From: Methylophilus rhizosphaerae
Lineage (GTDB): Bacteria; Pseudomonadota; Gammaproteobacteria; Burkholderiales; Methylophilaceae
Assembly (NCBI RefSeq): GCF_900100975.1
Contig: NZ_FNFX01000001.1
Location: forward strand, 437,820 to 501,819
Reading direction: 5' to 3'
Length of the DNA stretch: 64,000 bases
Shown: one piece after another, positions 26,423 through 37,488 of the stretch
Layout: each line of letters begins with the position of its first letter
Position numbering within the stretch: position 1 is the first letter of the stretch
The notes under the pieces: model-generated
What the model was told of the DNA's origin: nothing
Database searches by the model: none
Seen by the model: only the letters and a program-made list of their open reading frames with translations
Translations under genes and position numbers: made by a program

Positions 26423-28855
26423 TTATGCCATCTCGGTCAGTTGTTTTTCATACACTGCCACATCTTCTGCTGCGGCTTTTTCAATCGTGATATCACCCAT
26501 CAGGTCACCCAGGCCTGCGGTCAGCGGATGCGCTGCCGCTACCCGCACACATCCTTTAGCCACATGATTGTCCACACGCACCTTCAATATCGCGCTGCCT
26601 TTATCCTGGCGGGCTATAACGACATCGCCATCTTGCAGGCCCAGCTCTGAAAGCTGGTCAGCATGCATGCGTGCCATCGGCCGGATGTTGTACTTGGTTT
26701 TCTGTAAAGGTGGCGAGCGACGCACAATCGGGTCAAATTCGTATTGGGCCACTTCGCCAATGCGCTGCAAGCCTTCTTTCTTGATATTGACCTGGATCTC
26801 AACCAGCTCTTTCAAGTTGTTGTTCAGGCTGCGCCAGACCACCGCTGAAGGTTTCTCGCCGTTGAAAATCACGTTTTTCACTTCTTCTGAGCTGTTGTAA
26901 TCAAAACCAGGCAACCCTAATGTATTCGCCAGTACGCGCAATACCTTCCAGCCAGGACGGCACTCGCCTAAGGGGCGTGTCACGGCCTGGAAGCTTTGCA
27001 CACGGCCTTCCATGCTCATGAAAGTACCAGAAGTTTCAGTAAATGGCGCAATCGGCAACAGGATATCCGCATTTTCCAGCGCAGGTGATTTATACGCAGT
27101 CAGCGCAATCACACATTCTGCCTTCGCCATTGCCTCACTGGCCAACGCCGCGTGCTGGCAATCCAGTTCTGGTTCGATATTCAGCAATAAATAAGCTTTG
27201 CGGGGTACTTCGATCATGGCGCGCGCATGCATACCAGTCGCGGAAGGCATCACCCCCATCAGGTGCATGCCGGTACTGTTGGCAGCCGGTGGCAGGATAC
27301 CGCCCTTGGCTCCGCAGATACCACCAATGGCTTCAGCCATACTGTACATTTCGGTAAAGCGCGGATCACTGAGCGCCATATTGCCCAGGAAAATACCTAC
27401 TTTAGGTGCGATCAGAATCACATCTTCACGGATACCGGCCAGGCTCTCGGCGATTTTCTGGGTATTCGGGCGAACCCTGATTTCTTCCAGCAACTTATTC
27501 AATGTCGGTGGCAGGCACAGGGACAATTTCTGCAAACCGGACATGGCTTTCAGAATCTGCCCCAGCACATTCACCATATCATTCGGGCGCACAATCACTT
27601 TATGTGCAATGTCCATCAACGGGTCGTTATCGAGTGGGCTGACAATGCTCAGTTCCGCGCCATTGGCGACGGCCTTGCGGATGCGTTGTGCCAGTAATGG
27701 ATGTTCGTTGCGGATATTGGAGCCGATCAGCAGAATACGGTCCAGCTCTTCAACTTCCTGGATATTGCAGCCCATCCATGGCGTACCAGTACGCTTGCCA
27801 TCCAGGCGGAAATCGGTCTGGCGCAAACGGTAATCCACATTGCCACAACCCAGGCCCTCTGCCAGTTGCTTGATCAGGTAACCTTCTTCCATGGTGCTGT
27901 TCGGTGAAGCCAGCACGCCCAGGGCCTCACCGCCATACTGTTTGGTAATATCCTTGAGTTGGCCAGCGGCGAATTCAAGCGCGGTTTTCCAGTCGGTTTC
28001 CTGCCATTGGCCGTTGTGCCTGATCATCGGCACTTTCAGGCGGTCAGGGCTATTCAGGCCCTCATAGGAAAAACGGTCACGGTCAGACAGCCAGCACTCG
28101 TTAATAGACTCTTTTTCACGCGGCAATACGCGCATGACTTTGTTATCTTTGACATGCACTTCCACATGGGACCCCAACCCATCGTGCGGCGCAATCGAAG
28201 GTCTGCGTACCAGCTCCCAGCTGCGTGCAGAGTAACGGAATGGTTTGCTGGTCAATGCACCGACCGGGCACAAATCAATAATATTGCCACTCAGTTCGGA
28301 GTTGACGGACTGGTCAACATAAGCGGTAATCTCGGCATGTTCGCCACGGTTGACCAGGCCCAGTTCCTGCATGCCACCCACTTCCTTGAGGAAGCGCACG
28401 CAACGGGTACACTGGATACAACGTGTCATATCGGTGCTAACCAATGGCCCGATATTCTTGTTGAATACTACGCGCTTTTCTTCGGTATAACGTGAACCGG
28501 AGGCTCCGTAAGCAACCGCAATATCCTGCAAATCGCACTCGCCGCCCTGATCGCAGATCGGGCAATCCAGCGGGTGGTTAATCAGCAGGAACTCCATCAC
28601 GCTTTGCTGCGCTTCCACAGCGGCCTTGCTGCGGGTATAGATTTTCATGCCGTCTGCAACGGGGGTTGCACAGGCTGGCAATGGTTTGTTGAACTTCTCC
28701 ACTTGCACCAGGCACATGCGGCAGTTGGCGGCCACAGACAGTTTTTTGTGATAACAAAAACGCGGGATCGCAATCCCTGCCGCATCCGCAGCATCAATAA
28801 TGGTGCTGCCGTGTTCGACCTCTAGTGGTTTGCCATCAATTTCAATATTTAACAT
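26423..28855 (-). CDS. nuoG: NADH-quinone oxidoreductase subunit G
   Basis: 810-residue peripheral arm subunit. The N-terminal ferredoxin domain has a 2Fe-2S site ([18 protein letters not shown]), the [18 protein letters not shown] His/Cys cluster site, and 4Fe-4[11 protein letters not shown]. It is followed by a molybdopterin-oxidoreductase-like domain without catalytic function. Length is in the usual range for beta-proteobacteria. Confidence 0.97.
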   Translation of the reverse strand: MLNIEIDGKPLEVEHGSTIIDAADAAGIAIPRFCYHKKLSVAANCRMCLVQVEKFNKPLPACATPVADGMKIYTRSKAAVEAQQSVMEFLLINHPLDCPICDQGGECDLQDIAVAYGASGSRYTEEKRVVFNKNIGPLVSTDMTRCIQCTRCVRFLKEVGGMQELGLVNRGEHAEITAYVDQSVNSELSGNIIDLCPVGALTSKPFRYSARSWELVRRPSIAPHDGLGSHVEVHVKDNKVMRVLPREKESINECWLSDRDRFSYEGLNSPDRLKVPMIRHNGQWQETDWKTALEFAAGQLKDITKQYGGEALGVLASPNSTMEEGYLIKQLAEGLGCGNVDYRLRQTDFRLDGKRTGTPWMGCNIQEVEELDRILLIGSNIRNEHPLLAQRIRKAVANGAELSIVSPLDNDPLMDIAHKVIVRPNDMVNVLGQILKAMSGLQKLSLCLPPTLNKLLEEIRVRPNTQKIAESLAGIREDVILIAPKVGIFLGNMALSDPRFTEMYSMAEAIGGICGAKGGILPPAANSTGMHLMGVMPSATGMHARAMIEVPRKAYLLLNIEPELDCQHAALASEAMAKAECVIALTAYKSPALENADILLPIAPFTETSGTFMSMEGRVQSFQAVTRPLGECRPGWKVLRVLANTLGLPGFDYNSSEEVKNVIFNGEKPSAVVWRSLNNNLKELVEIQVNIKKEGLQRIGEVAQYEFDPIVRRSPPLQKTKYNIRPMARMHADQLSELGLQDGDVVIARQDKGSAILKVRVDNHVAKGCVRVAAAHPLTAGLGDLMGDITIEKAAAEDVAVYEKQLTEMA

Positions 28856-28906
28856 GTCTGCTATCTCTAAAACTTATTCGTTGAGCTGGTCTCAAAAAAT
28901 AGATTT

Positions 28907-30241
28907 TTACTTACCATCCACCATAGACTTGCCATGTTGTATGTAGTATTCAAATTCCGGGCGGAAATGCTTGATAAAACTTAGCACTGGTGTCGCTGCC
29001 GCATCCCCCAGCGCACAAATCGTACGGCCGGAAATGTTATTGCTTAAATCGGTCAGCAAATCCAGGTCTTCCATCTTGCCTTTGCCATTCACAATACGCT
29101 CAATGATGCGGTAGACCCAACCCGTCCCTTCACGGCAAGGCGTACATTGACCGCAGCTTTCTTCATAGAAGAAATAACTCAGGCGCTTGAGGGTTTTCAC
29201 CATACAGGTAGTGTCATCCATCACAATCATGGAACCTGCGCCCAGGCTGGAACCGGCTTTGCTCAGGCCATCATAATCCATGGTGGCATTTTCAATCGCA
29301 CTGGCTGGCATGACAGCGGTAGACGGACCACCAGGAATCACCGCTTTCAATTGGCGGCCTTTCCAGATACCGCCGGCCATTGCCAGCAAATCCTTGAAGG
29401 GTGTACCCATCCTGATTTCATAGTTGCCAGGTTTTTCAACATGGCCTGACACCGAGAACAGTTTGCTGCCACCAGAGTTGGGCACGCCGAGGTCTGCAAA
29501 TGCCTGGCCGCCGTGCTCCATAATCCATGGAATCGAGGTATAACTTTCGGTGTTATTGACGTTGGTTGGCTTGCCAAATACGCCATAGCTGGCCGGGAAT
29601 GGTGGTTTGAATCGTGGCTGGCCTTTTTTACCTTCAATGGATTCAATCAGCGCGGTTTCTTCGCCGCAGATATAGGCGCCGTAACCATGTACAGCGTATA
29701 AATCAAAGCTGAAATTGGTACCGAACAGGTTTTCACCCAGGTAGCCTGCCTCGCGTGCTTCCGCCAGGGCAGTTTCAAAAATCTCGTAATCCTGCCAGAT
29801 TTCACCATGGATATAGTTGTAACCGACACGTGCACCCAGGGTATAGGCCGCAATCGCCATGCCTTCAATCAGTTGGTGCGGGTTATAGCGGATAATATCG
29901 CGATCCTTGAATGTACCTGGCTCCCCCTCATCGGTATTGCATACCAGGTACTTAGTGCCATCGTAGTAACGCGGCATAAAGCTCCACTTCAAGCCGGTCG
30001 GGAAGCCAGCGCCGCCACGTCCACGCAGGTTGGATACCTTCACCTGGCTGATAATTTCCGGTGCTTTGACTTGTTCGGTGACCAGCCGCTTGAGCTGCGC
30101 GTAACCGCCAAGCTTTTCATAGGTCGCAAGGGCTGCAGGATTCTCTTCTGTCAGCGTACGTAAAGTAACCAGCGTCTGCCCGGCCAAGTCAGTTTTGATA
30201 ACAGTTTTTTTGTTTGCCAAAGTGCTCGAAGTCTTAGCCAT
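28907..30241 (-). CDS. nuoF: NADH-quinone oxidoreductase subunit F
   Basis: 444-residue NADH- and FMN-binding subunit, the entry point of electrons. The FMN/NADH site reads [17 protein letters not shown] with [14 protein letters not shown] and [17 protein letters not shown]; the N3 4Fe-4S site is [12 protein letters not shown] plus a distal Cys near TICALGDAA. It is immediately downstream of nuoE. Confidence 0.97.
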   Translation of the reverse strand: MAKTSSTLANKKTVIKTDLAGQTLVTLRTLTEENPAALATYEKLGGYAQLKRLVTEQVKAPEIISQVKVSNLRGRGGAGFPTGLKWSFMPRYYDGTKYLVCNTDEGEPGTFKDRDIIRYNPHQLIEGMAIAAYTLGARVGYNYIHGEIWQDYEIFETALAEAREAGYLGENLFGTNFSFDLYAVHGYGAYICGEETALIESIEGKKGQPRFKPPFPASYGVFGKPTNVNNTESYTSIPWIMEHGGQAFADLGVPNSGGSKLFSVSGHVEKPGNYEIRMGTPFKDLLAMAGGIWKGRQLKAVIPGGPSTAVMPASAIENATMDYDGLSKAGSSLGAGSMIVMDDTTCMVKTLKRLSYFFYEESCGQCTPCREGTGWVYRIIERIVNGKGKMEDLDLLTDLSNNISGRTICALGDAAATPVLSFIKHFRPEFEYYIQHGKSMVDGK

Positions 30242-30727
30242 TTAGTTGCCCTTGCCCTTCAACTCACTAATCAGGACATCCACTTTTTCAGTGGTGAGAA
30301 ATTCGTGCATGTCGGTGTTGTTCACATGCAGCAGCGGTGCACCACCACAGCAGCCCATACACTCGCCTTCTTTCAGGCAGAATTTGCCATCGGCCGTGAC
30401 TTCGTTAAATCCGACGCCCAATGTGTGTTGCAGATGCTCAACAATCTCGTCCGAGCCACGCAGCATGCAGGAAATATTGGTACAGATCGTAATCTTGTAA
30501 TCACCAACCGGTTCCAGGTCATACATATTGTAGAAAGTGGCCACTTCCAGCGCGGCAATTTCCGGGATGCGCAGATATTTCGCTACTTCGGAAATACTTT
30601 CCTTGGACAGCCAGCCACGCTCCATCTGCACAATACGCAAGGCCGACATCACAGCTGCCTGGCGCCTGTCTTCAGGATACTTGGACAGTTCGTAGTCAAT
30701 TTTCTCAATCGATTCTGTACTCAACAT
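30242..30727 (-). CDS. nuoE: NADH-quinone oxidoreductase subunit E
   Basis: 161-residue thioredoxin-fold subunit with the N1a 2Fe-2S cluster. Ligand motifs are CTNISCMLRG and GECMGCCGGAP. The N-terminal helical domain is YPEDRRQAAVMSALRIVQMERGWLS. Confidence 0.97.
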   Translation of the reverse strand: MLSTESIEKIDYELSKYPEDRRQAAVMSALRIVQMERGWLSKESISEVAKYLRIPEIAALEVATFYNMYDLEPVGDYKITICTNISCMLRGSDEIVEHLQHTLGVGFNEVTADGKFCLKEGECMGCCGGAPLLHVNNTDMHEFLTTEKVDVLISELKGKGN

Positions 30728-30771
30728 GCTTGTACCTTAACTATCTTTTCGATCCGGTTATCTGTCGACTT

Positions 30772-32025
30772 TTATCTGTCAATTTCGCCGAACACAATAT
30801 CTTGTGTACCAATAATCGCTACCAGGTCGGCAATCATATGCCCTCTGGTCATTTCATCCAGTGCGGCCAGGTGTGGAAAACCAGGCGCACGAATTTTCAA
30901 GCGGTAAGGCTTGTTGGCCCCATCCGACACCATATAAATCCCGAACTCGCCTTTAGGATGCTCAATGGCGGCATACGCTTCGCCGGCTGGCACATGGAAA
31001 CCTTCAGTGAATAACTTGAAATGGTGAATCAAGTCTTCCATATTGGTTTTCATGCCTTCACGCGGTGGCGGCGCCACTTTGTTATCATCGGTAATCACCG
31101 GACCCGGATTTTTGCGTAACCACTCGATACACTGCTTGATAATGCGGTTGGACTGGCGCATTTCTTCCACGCGCACCAGGTAACGGTCATAACAGTCGCC
31201 ATTTACACCAAGCGGAATATCAAAGTCCATTTTGTCGTAGACTTCATAAGGCTGTTTCTTGCGCAAATCCCAGGCAATGCCGGAACCACGCAACATGGCG
31301 CCACTCAAACCCAGCGCCAGTGCACGCTCGGGAGACACCACACCAATACCAACGGTACGCTGTTTCCAGATACGGTTATCTGTCAGCAAGGTCTCGTATT
31401 CATCCACGTAAGTGGGGAAGCGATTGGTAAAGTCTTCAATAAAATCGAGCATGGAACCCTGGCGGTTCTCATTCAGTTTTTTGATTTCATCCGCACTACG
31501 GAACTTGGTGGTTTCGTGCTGCGGCATTTTTTCCGGCAGGTCACGGTAGACACCGCCCGGACGGTAATAGGCTGCATGCATACGTGCGCCAGAAACCGCC
31601 TCGTAAACATCGAACAAGTCTTCACGCTCACGGAAGGCATACAGGAACACGGTCATCGCACCCACGTCCAGTGCATGCGCGCCCAGCCACAACAAGTGGT
31701 TAAGGATACGGGTAATTTCGTCGAACATGACGCGGATATACTGTGCCCGCACCGGCACTTCCAGGCCCAGCATTTTCTCAATCGCCATCACATAAGCATG
31801 CTCATTGGCCATCATGGATACATAATCCAGGCGGTCCATATACGGCACGCTTTGCAGGTAGGTACGATTTTCTGCCAGTTTTTCAGTGGCCCTGTGCAGC
31901 AAACCGATATGTGGATCCGCACGCTGAATCACTTCACCATCCAGCTCCAGCACCAGGCGCAACACACCGTGCGCCGCAGGGTGCTGCGGGCCAAAGTTCA
32001 TGGTGTAATTCTTGATCTCAGCCAT
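30772..32025 (-). CDS. nuoD: NADH-quinone oxidoreductase subunit D
   Basis: 417-residue 49-kDa homologue forming the quinone-binding cavity with NuoB. Conserved: [48 protein letters not shown], and the C-terminal [12 protein letters not shown]. It is normal length and separate from NuoC, as usual in beta-proteobacteria. Confidence 0.97.
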   Translation of the reverse strand: MAEIKNYTMNFGPQHPAAHGVLRLVLELDGEVIQRADPHIGLLHRATEKLAENRTYLQSVPYMDRLDYVSMMANEHAYVMAIEKMLGLEVPVRAQYIRVMFDEITRILNHLLWLGAHALDVGAMTVFLYAFREREDLFDVYEAVSGARMHAAYYRPGGVYRDLPEKMPQHETTKFRSADEIKKLNENRQGSMLDFIEDFTNRFPTYVDEYETLLTDNRIWKQRTVGIGVVSPERALALGLSGAMLRGSGIAWDLRKKQPYEVYDKMDFDIPLGVNGDCYDRYLVRVEEMRQSNRIIKQCIEWLRKNPGPVITDDNKVAPPPREGMKTNMEDLIHHFKLFTEGFHVPAGEAYAAIEHPKGEFGIYMVSDGANKPYRLKIRAPGFPHLAALDEMTRGHMIADLVAIIGTQDIVFGEIDR

Positions 32026-32108
32026 ACTAAATAATTCCTAGCTTGCCAGACTCGGCCAAACAAAAGGCAGAAGTGTAAAGAAAAGAGGAGAAACTGCCCG
32101 ACATCCGC

Positions 32109-32705
32109 TTACCCATGGTGCGCCCCATCATCGCGAATCAGGCGCGGCACATTATTACGCGGATCAATCGTGACCGGCTGGTAAATCACACGCTGCTGTA
32201 CCGGGTCATAACGCATTTCCACGTTGCCTATCATGGGGAAATCCTTGCGGAACGGATGCCCGACGAAACCGTAATCGGTTAGCAGGCGGCGCAGGTCGGG
32301 ATGGTTTTCAAACATCATGCCGTACAGGTCAAACGCTTCGCGCTCAAACCAGTTAGCGACGGGCCAGACATCAACCAGGGTCGGGAATACCGGAAAGTCA
32401 TCATCCGCGGCAAATGCACGGATACGCACGCGCTGGTTCAGGCTGATAGACAATAAATGTAATACCAGCGCAAAGCGCGGGCCTTCCCAGCGACCATCAC
32501 CATAATCAGAATAGTCCACACCACACAAATCAATCAGCTGTTCGAACTTAAGCTCGGCATGGGTTTTCAGCTTGTCAGCCACGGCCAGCAAATGCGTCAC
32601 ATGCACTTCTACTGTAATTTCACCCAGCTTTTGTTCCAGCTTCGCCACGCCATCACCCAAGGCTAGCTTGAGCTGCGCGGACAAATGTTCGAGTTTTGCA
32701 GACAT
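32109..32705 (-). CDS. nuoC: NADH-quinone oxidoreductase subunit C
   Basis: 198 residues from ATG 32705 ([11 protein letters not shown]). The in-frame extension to 32903 overlaps nuoB antisense-like and is not real. The 30-kDa subunit signature is [37 protein letters not shown]. It is part of the connecting module. Confidence 0.96.
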   Translation of the reverse strand: MSAKLEHLSAQLKLALGDGVAKLEQKLGEITVEVHVTHLLAVADKLKTHAELKFEQLIDLCGVDYSDYGDGRWEGPRFALVLHLLSISLNQRVRIRAFAADDDFPVFPTLVDVWPVANWFEREAFDLYGMMFENHPDLRRLLTDYGFVGHPFRKDFPMIGNVEMRYDPVQQRVIYQPVTIDPRNNVPRLIRDDGAHHG

Positions 32706-32733
32706 AGTGTGATTTCTTGGGGGAATATGGAGT

Positions 32734-33213
32734 TCAGGTTCTGGCGATGGTATTGGTGCGCTTGATTTTTTTCTGCAACTGGATAATGCCGTACAGCAAG
32801 GCCTCAGCAGTGGGCGGGCAACCCGGCACATAGACATCAACCGGCACGATGCGGTCACAGCCACGCACCACCGCGTAAGAATAATGATAGTAACCGCCAC
32901 CATTCGCGCAGCTCCCCATGGAAATCACCCAGCGGGGTTCTGCCATCTGGTCATAGACTTTGCGCAAGGCAGGGGCCATTTTATTGACCAATGTCCCCGC
33001 TACAATCATCACGTCAGACTGGCGCGGGCTCGGACGGAACACGATACCGAAACGGTCCAGGTCATAACGTGAGGCACCTGCGTGCATCATTTCAACCGCG
33101 CAGCAGGCCAACCCAAAGGTCATTGGCCACAGGGAGCCGGTACGCGTGTAGTTAATCACCGTATCCAGCGTGGTAGTGACAAAGCCTTTTTCCAATACGC
33201 CTTCAATGCTCAT
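32734..33213 (-). CDS. nuoB: NADH-quinone oxidoreductase subunit B
   Basis: 159-residue subunit with the terminal N2 4Fe-4S cluster. Ligand cysteines are in [22 protein letters not shown] and [14 protein letters not shown]. It passes electrons to quinone. Confidence 0.97.
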   Translation of the reverse strand: MSIEGVLEKGFVTTTLDTVINYTRTGSLWPMTFGLACCAVEMMHAGASRYDLDRFGIVFRPSPRQSDVMIVAGTLVNKMAPALRKVYDQMAEPRWVISMGSCANGGGYYHYSYAVVRGCDRIVPVDVYVPGCPPTAEALLYGIIQLQKKIKRTNTIART

Positions 33214-33219
33214 TTTGCA

Positions 33220-33576
33220 TCAATCCCACTCGAGGGCACCCTTCATCCACTCAAAGATGAAGCCGACCACCAATATAAACAAGAAAACCATCATCGCCCA
33301 AAAACCAGCCGAACCAATTTCCTGGATCACAACCGCCCAGGGAAAAAGAAACGCAATTTCGAGATCAAACAGGATAAACAGGATAGCGACCAGGTAGTAA
33401 CGCACATCGAATTTCATGCGCGCATCTTCAAATGCTTCAAAGCCACATTCATAAGGAGAGTTTTTTTCCGCATCAGGTTTGTGCGGAGAGAGAATTTTAC
33501 CGGCCAATAGCGGCCCCAAGCCAACGCCTAGGCCTACCAGAATAAACATCAGAATCGGGAAATAGTTTTCTAACAC
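33220..33576 (-). CDS. nuoA: NADH-quinone oxidoreductase subunit A
   Basis: 118 residues with three membrane helices, first gene of the nuo operon. The family signature is [41 protein letters not shown]. Upstream lies a 120-base gap and then tRNA-Leu in the same orientation, so the nuo promoter may be in that gap or shared with secG/tRNA. Confidence 0.97.
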   Translation of the reverse strand: MLENYFPILMFILVGLGVGLGPLLAGKILSPHKPDAEKNSPYECGFEAFEDARMKFDVRYYLVAILFILFDLEIAFLFPWAVVIQEIGSAGFWAMMVFLFILVVGFIFEWMKGALEWD

Positions 33577-33698
33577 TGATTTGCCTTAATCGATCATGTT
33601 AACAAGTATTCACTGCAAACCCATCAGGTCTGACAAGCGCACACAAAAACACTCCCAAGCAAACACTCCCGCCAGCCAACGTCGCCAAACGCAAACAC

Positions 33699-33783
33699 TG
33701 GTGCCGTCGGCGAGACTCGAACTCGCACGACTTTCGTCACTACCCCCTCAAGATAGCGTGTCTACCAATTCCACCACGACGGC
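33699..33783 (-). tRNA. tRNA-Leu (anticodon GAG)
   Basis: 85-nt class II tRNA on the minus strand. The acceptor begins GCCGTCG and ends CGACGGCACCA with encoded CCA. The anticodon arm CTATC-TTGAGGG-GGTAG gives anticodon GAG (reads CUC/CUU). A long variable arm (TGACGAAAGTCG) and the T arm GCGAGTTCGAGTCTCGC are present. It lies between secG and nuoA, a conserved beta-proteobacterial arrangement. Confidence 0.95.
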
Positions 33784-33791
33784 CAAAAAAA

Positions 33792-34136
33792 CTAATTGGG
33801 AATATCTTTGGGTGTATTTTCTACCGGCTGGGCTGGCTTGACAGCCTCACCTTCTGCCGGTGCTTGCTGTGTCAACGCGGGTTTAACCACGCTGCCAGAA
33901 CCCGCTTTGTGACTGGACATAAAAGCCAGTGTCAAACTGGTTGCAAAAAATACTGTAATAAAAATCGATGTCAGCTTGCTGAGCAAATTGGAAGAGCCGG
34001 ATACCCCGAACAGGCTACCGGAGGCACCACTACCAAAGGCTGCACCCATGTCAGCCCCTTTGCCATGCTGCAATAAGACCAGGCCAATCACGGCAGCGGC
34101 TGCCAGCACATGAATGACGAGAATGACGTTTTCCAT
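33792..34136 (-). CDS. secG: Protein-export membrane protein SecG
   Basis: 114 residues, two membrane helices: VILVIHVLAAAAVIGLVLLQ and LTSIFITVFFATSLTLAF. The family motif is QHGKGADMGAAFGSGASGSLFG. It is part of the SecYEG translocon. The C-terminal tail is rich in Pro, Ala and Glu (QQAPAEGEAVKPAQPVE), as in other beta-proteobacterial SecG. It is located between tpiA and tRNA-Leu. Confidence 0.95.
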   Translation of the reverse strand: MENVILVIHVLAAAAVIGLVLLQHGKGADMGAAFGSGASGSLFGVSGSSNLLSKLTSIFITVFFATSLTLAFMSSHKAGSGSVVKPALTQQAPAEGEAVKPAQPVENTPKDIPN

Positions 34137-34204
34137 ATTCCTTTAATCCAATAATGTAATAACGATTTGGCTTTTGGCACTTTCGCTATCTAGCGATGAT
34201 GCTG

Positions 34205-34984
34205 TTATACCGGGCTGGCCTGGCATATTTTTATAAATTGCTCCACATCCAGCGAGCAACGGCCAACCAACGCACCATCTATTTCCTTCTGATTTAATAA
34301 TTGTACCGCATTTTGTGGGTTTACGCTGCCTCCATACAGGATTTTTAACGTAGCGGCAGCGGCCTGATCTGCACTGGCAACCGTATCACGGATAAACTGG
34401 TGCATGGAGACTGCCTGTTCCGCTGTCGCCGCCAGGCCGGTGCCAATGGCCCAGATAGGTTCGTAAGAAATAATGGCCTCTGTAAATGCCCCGCCACCAA
34501 ACAGGCGGATAATCGTTTCCAGCTGCTTGCCGACCACGCGTTCCATCACGCCCGCCTCGCGTTCCAGCAGGGTTTCCCCCACACACAAAATCGGTGTCAG
34601 GCCATGGCGCTTGGCCATCATGAATTTTTCGGCAATATTCTCATCAGACTCACAATAGGCCGTGCTGCGTTCAGAGTGTCCAATAATCACATACTGTACC
34701 CCGAAATCACGCAACATGTCGGCACTGACTTCACCGGTGTAAGCCCCCTGCTCATACTTGGCAAGATTCTGCGCGCCCCAGGCGACCCGGCTGCCGGACA
34801 GCAATGATTGCATTTGTGCCAAGTAAGGATAAGGCACACAGACCACCACATCGGTTTGCGGCAAGGCCTGCAACCCTTGCAGGTAACCTTCAACCAATGC
34901 CTGGTTAAATGCCAGACTGCCATGCATTTTCCAGTTGGCAACGACAAGTTTACGAAAAGCGGAATGTGGTACGGAATGAGGCAT
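34205..34984 (-). CDS. tpiA: Triosephosphate isomerase
   Basis: 259-residue TIM-barrel enzyme interconverting dihydroxyacetone phosphate and glyceraldehyde 3-phosphate. The catalytic Lys is in VVANWKMHGS, the His in VIIGHSERS, the Glu in ISYEPIWAIGTG, and the phosphate loop in LYGGSVNPQN. It is first in a tpiA-secG-tRNA-nuo order. In a ribulose-monophosphate methylotroph it would serve both glycolysis and RuMP rearrangement. Confidence 0.97.
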   Translation of the reverse strand: MPHSVPHSAFRKLVVANWKMHGSLAFNQALVEGYLQGLQALPQTDVVVCVPYPYLAQMQSLLSGSRVAWGAQNLAKYEQGAYTGEVSADMLRDFGVQYVIIGHSERSTAYCESDENIAEKFMMAKRHGLTPILCVGETLLEREAGVMERVVGKQLETIIRLFGGGAFTEAIISYEPIWAIGTGLAATAEQAVSMHQFIRDTVASADQAAAATLKILYGGSVNPQNAVQLLNQKEIDGALVGRCSLDVEQFIKICQASPV

Positions 34985-35094
34985 GCAGAAATTAACTCAC
35001 GATGTGCGGAGCAGTATTGGTTCGAATTTGCGTTGCGCGAATTCTACGCCCGCACACTGTGAGCGACAAGCCTGATGGCTAAAAACCGGGCAAA

Positions 35095-36174
35095 TTAAAC
35101 CGTCAGGAATGGGTAATCGGTATAACCGTTTTCATTACCACCATAGAAAGTGGCCGAATCAGCTGCATTCAGTGGTGCATTTCTGGCGTACCGCTCGACC
35201 AGGTCTGGATTGGCGATAAATGGCACGCCATACGCCACTGCATCGGCATGGCCACTGGCGATCACCGCATTGCCACGCGCTTTGTCATAGCCCAGGTTGG
35301 CAATATAGCCATTGCTGAACAACTGGCGCATCTGCGCAAAGTCAAATGGTTCAGACTCACCCCCGCCATGGATGCCACCTTCAACCACGTGCAGGTAAGC
35401 AAGGTTAAACTGGTTCAGCGCCCTGGTCACATAATTGAAAGTCTGTTGCGGCTGGCTGTCCTGCATATCGTTGAATGGATTGACCGGTGACAAACGCACG
35501 CCGACCTTGTCCGCACCTATCGTACCCACCACTGCCTGCACTACTTCCAGCAACAAGCGTGTACGATTTTCTAATGATCCACCGTACTGATCAGTCCGAT
35601 GGTTGGTGCCATCGCGCAAAAACTGATCCAGCAGGTAACCGTTCGCCGCATGCACTTCCACACCATCAAAGCCCGCCGCAATCGCACAACGTGTCGCATG
35701 CACATAATCCTGGGCCAGCGTCGCCAGCTCAGCCTCATCCAGCGCACGGGGCGTGACAAAATCCTGCAAGCCTTCATAGGTGAATGCCTGGCCTGCTGGC
35801 TTAATCGCTGAAGGTGCTACGGGCGTCGCCTGGTTGGGCAACAAGCTGGGGTGGGAGATACGGCCCACATGCCATAACTGAATGACAATCTTGCCGCCGC
35901 TGGCATGCACGGCATCCGTGACTTTTTTCCAGCCGGCAATCTGTGCATCAGTATAAATCCCTGGCAAGGCCGGATAGCCATGTGCCATAGGAGAAATCGG
36001 TGTAGCTTCGGTAATGATCAGCCCGGCAGAAGCCCGTTGCTGGTAATAGGTCACATTCATTTCCTGCGGCACCCCTCCCTCGCCTGCGCGATTGCGTGTC
36101 AGTGGCGCCATCACCACACGGTTCTTTAAAGCGATTGCGCCTAATTTTGCCGGGGAAAATAAATCCAATGCCAT
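35095..36174 (-). CDS. nemA: Old Yellow Enzyme family ene-reductase, NemA-like
   Basis: 359 residues from ATG 36174, chosen because GGAG lies six bases upstream. FMN-dependent TIM barrel. Typical segments: LFSPAKLGAIALKNRVVMAPLTRNRA, QLWHVGRISHP, DGVEVHAANGYLLDQFLRDGTNHRTDQYGGS, and FIANPDLVERYARNAPLN. NemA-type enzymes reduce electrophilic alkenes, quinones or nitro compounds such as N-ethylmaleimide. It sits next to a set of redox-stress genes (YceI, flavodoxin-like, pirin). The exact substrate is unknown. Confidence 0.85.
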   Translation of the reverse strand: MALDLFSPAKLGAIALKNRVVMAPLTRNRAGEGGVPQEMNVTYYQQRASAGLIITEATPISPMAHGYPALPGIYTDAQIAGWKKVTDAVHASGGKIVIQLWHVGRISHPSLLPNQATPVAPSAIKPAGQAFTYEGLQDFVTPRALDEAELATLAQDYVHATRCAIAAGFDGVEVHAANGYLLDQFLRDGTNHRTDQYGGSLENRTRLLLEVVQAVVGTIGADKVGVRLSPVNPFNDMQDSQPQQTFNYVTRALNQFNLAYLHVVEGGIHGGGESEPFDFAQMRQLFSNGYIANLGYDKARGNAVIASGHADAVAYGVPFIANPDLVERYARNAPLNAADSATFYGGNENGYTDYPFLTV

Positions 36175-36293
36175 AGAGATCTCCACTTTAATTTATTTTA
36201 CTAAATGTATATTTTACGGAATGCTCACATGCAGGCCCGGTCACCCAATATTATCCAGATACCGGGCCCGCAGAACGATTAAATGCTTAACAC

Positions 36294-36866
36294 TTACTTG
36301 GCTTTCACGCCTTCAATCAACAAAGTCACTTCAATATCATCGCCCACTGGCGCATTGGCACCGGTTGCCCAGCCAAAACCATAATCAGAAGCTTTCAAGG
36401 TGATATGGCCTTCAAATCCTGCACGCTGGCCGCCCCATGGGTCAGCACCATAGCCCAGTACGCGGATAGGAATATCCACCAGTTTAGTGACGCCGTGCAT
36501 GGTTAAGTTGCCCTGCATAATGCCTTGCGTCTGATTGGAAGCGGTGATTTTGGTGCTTTCGAATTGGATCTGGGTATATTTGGCCACATCCAGGTATTTA
36601 TCCGCCTTGATATGCTCGTCACGCTTGCCAAACCCTGTATTCACGCTGCTCACATTGATGGTGGCACGTACAGTCGCTGTGTTCAGATTCGCCGGATCCA
36701 GCGTAATCACGCCAGCCACATCGTTAAAAGTACCCGAAGTTTTGGAAACGACATGCCGGATACTGAAATTGGCAAAACTGTGTGTTCCATCGATATTGTA
36801 GGTTTCTGTTGCAGCCCAGGCCTGAGAGGCCGCCAACAAACTTACGGCCAAGAATATTTTTTTCAC
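36294..36866 (-). CDS. YceI-family periplasmic lipid-binding-like protein
   Basis: 190 residues from GTG 36866: AAGGAG is six bases upstream and the signal peptide VKKIFLAVSLLAASQAWA begins exactly there, so the longer ATG frame to 36932 is rejected. The mature YceI lipocalin-like barrel shows YNIDGTHSFANFSIRHVVSKTSGTF, HIKADKYLDVAKYTQIQFEST and MHGVTKLVDIPI. YceI proteins bind polyisoprenoids such as ubiquinone precursors; the role is not settled. Confidence 0.9.
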   Translation of the reverse strand: MKKIFLAVSLLAASQAWAATETYNIDGTHSFANFSIRHVVSKTSGTFNDVAGVITLDPANLNTATVRATINVSSVNTGFGKRDEHIKADKYLDVAKYTQIQFESTKITASNQTQGIMQGNLTMHGVTKLVDIPIRVLGYGADPWGGQRAGFEGHITLKASDYGFGWATGANAPVGDDIEVTLLIEGVKAK

Positions 36867-36885
36867 GTGTTTCTCCTTGTGATTG

Positions 36886-37458
36886 TTATTTGGATGATAC
36901 AAACCGTTTGGTAATGGTCGCGACCCGCTCACCCAAATGTTCAGCAGTCAGTAAGTCACTCTGGATAGGCGCCAGGTCTGGTCCCTGATCTGAATTGGCC
37001 TGTGCCATTGCACCCAGAAAACCACCCAAACGATTTAAGTCGTTGACCGAACCATGACTGTGATTGTTCCCTGGCAGCAACCCCAAGCTTACCCAGATCA
37101 TGCCATGCTGGGCTGCAAAAACCGAGAGTTGCGTCAATGTATTCAGCTTATCCCCGCTTTGGCTGGCAGAGGTCGTAAAACCTGCAGCAATTTTATCCTG
37201 CCAGTCCCGCGTGAACCAGGCTTTGGAACTGGCATCCATAAAAGCCTTAAACTGGGCAGAAGCCGAACCCATATACGTGGGGCTACCAAAAATAATCGCA
37301 TCACTGGCCTTGAGCACATCCCACTGCTGCTGGGCCTCATCCACCGTCAAGAAATGGACGGTCACGCCTTCCACTTTAGCAACTCCCCGGGCAACCGCCT
37401 TGGCCTGCTCGCCAGTATGACCATAACCACTGTGGTAAACAATTGCAAGCTGTGTCAT
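36886..37458 (-). CDS. Flavodoxin-like NAD(P)H:quinone reductase (WrbA-related)
   Basis: 190 residues, flavodoxin fold. The phosphate loop is YHSGYGHTGEQAKAVARG, with FGSPTYMGSASAQFKAFMD and FTTSASQSGDKLNTL as FMN contacts, closest to the WrbA/flavodoxin-quinone-reductase group. AAGGAG stands correctly before the ATG. It starts about 20 bases upstream of yceI in the same direction and is probably co-transcribed. It is expected to perform two-electron quinone reduction in the cytosol. Confidence 0.8.
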   Translation of the reverse strand: MTQLAIVYHSGYGHTGEQAKAVARGVAKVEGVTVHFLTVDEAQQQWDVLKASDAIIFGSPTYMGSASAQFKAFMDASSKAWFTRDWQDKIAAGFTTSASQSGDKLNTLTQLSVFAAQHGMIWVSLGLLPGNNHSHGSVNDLNRLGGFLGAMAQANSDQGPDLAPIQSDLLTAEHLGERVATITKRFVSSK

Positions 37459-37488
37459 TTTTAACTCCTTTATATCATTCGATTAAAA

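Noticed and set aside
27198-27833. 211-codon plus-strand open frame inside nuoG
   Set aside because: It lies fully antisense to the conserved nuoG coding sequence, has low-complexity Ser/Arg-rich composition and no ribosome site.
32706-32903. N-terminal extension of nuoC
   Set aside because: It would overlap the nuoB coding region, is Cys/Arg-rich and unlike any NuoC; ATG 32705 matches family starts.
33640-33700. Short direct repeats (ACACTCCC, AAACACT) near tRNA-Leu as an integration or CRISPR-like array
   Set aside because: Units are 8 bp or less, irregularly spaced, with no integrase or cas gene nearby and an intact tRNA 3' end.
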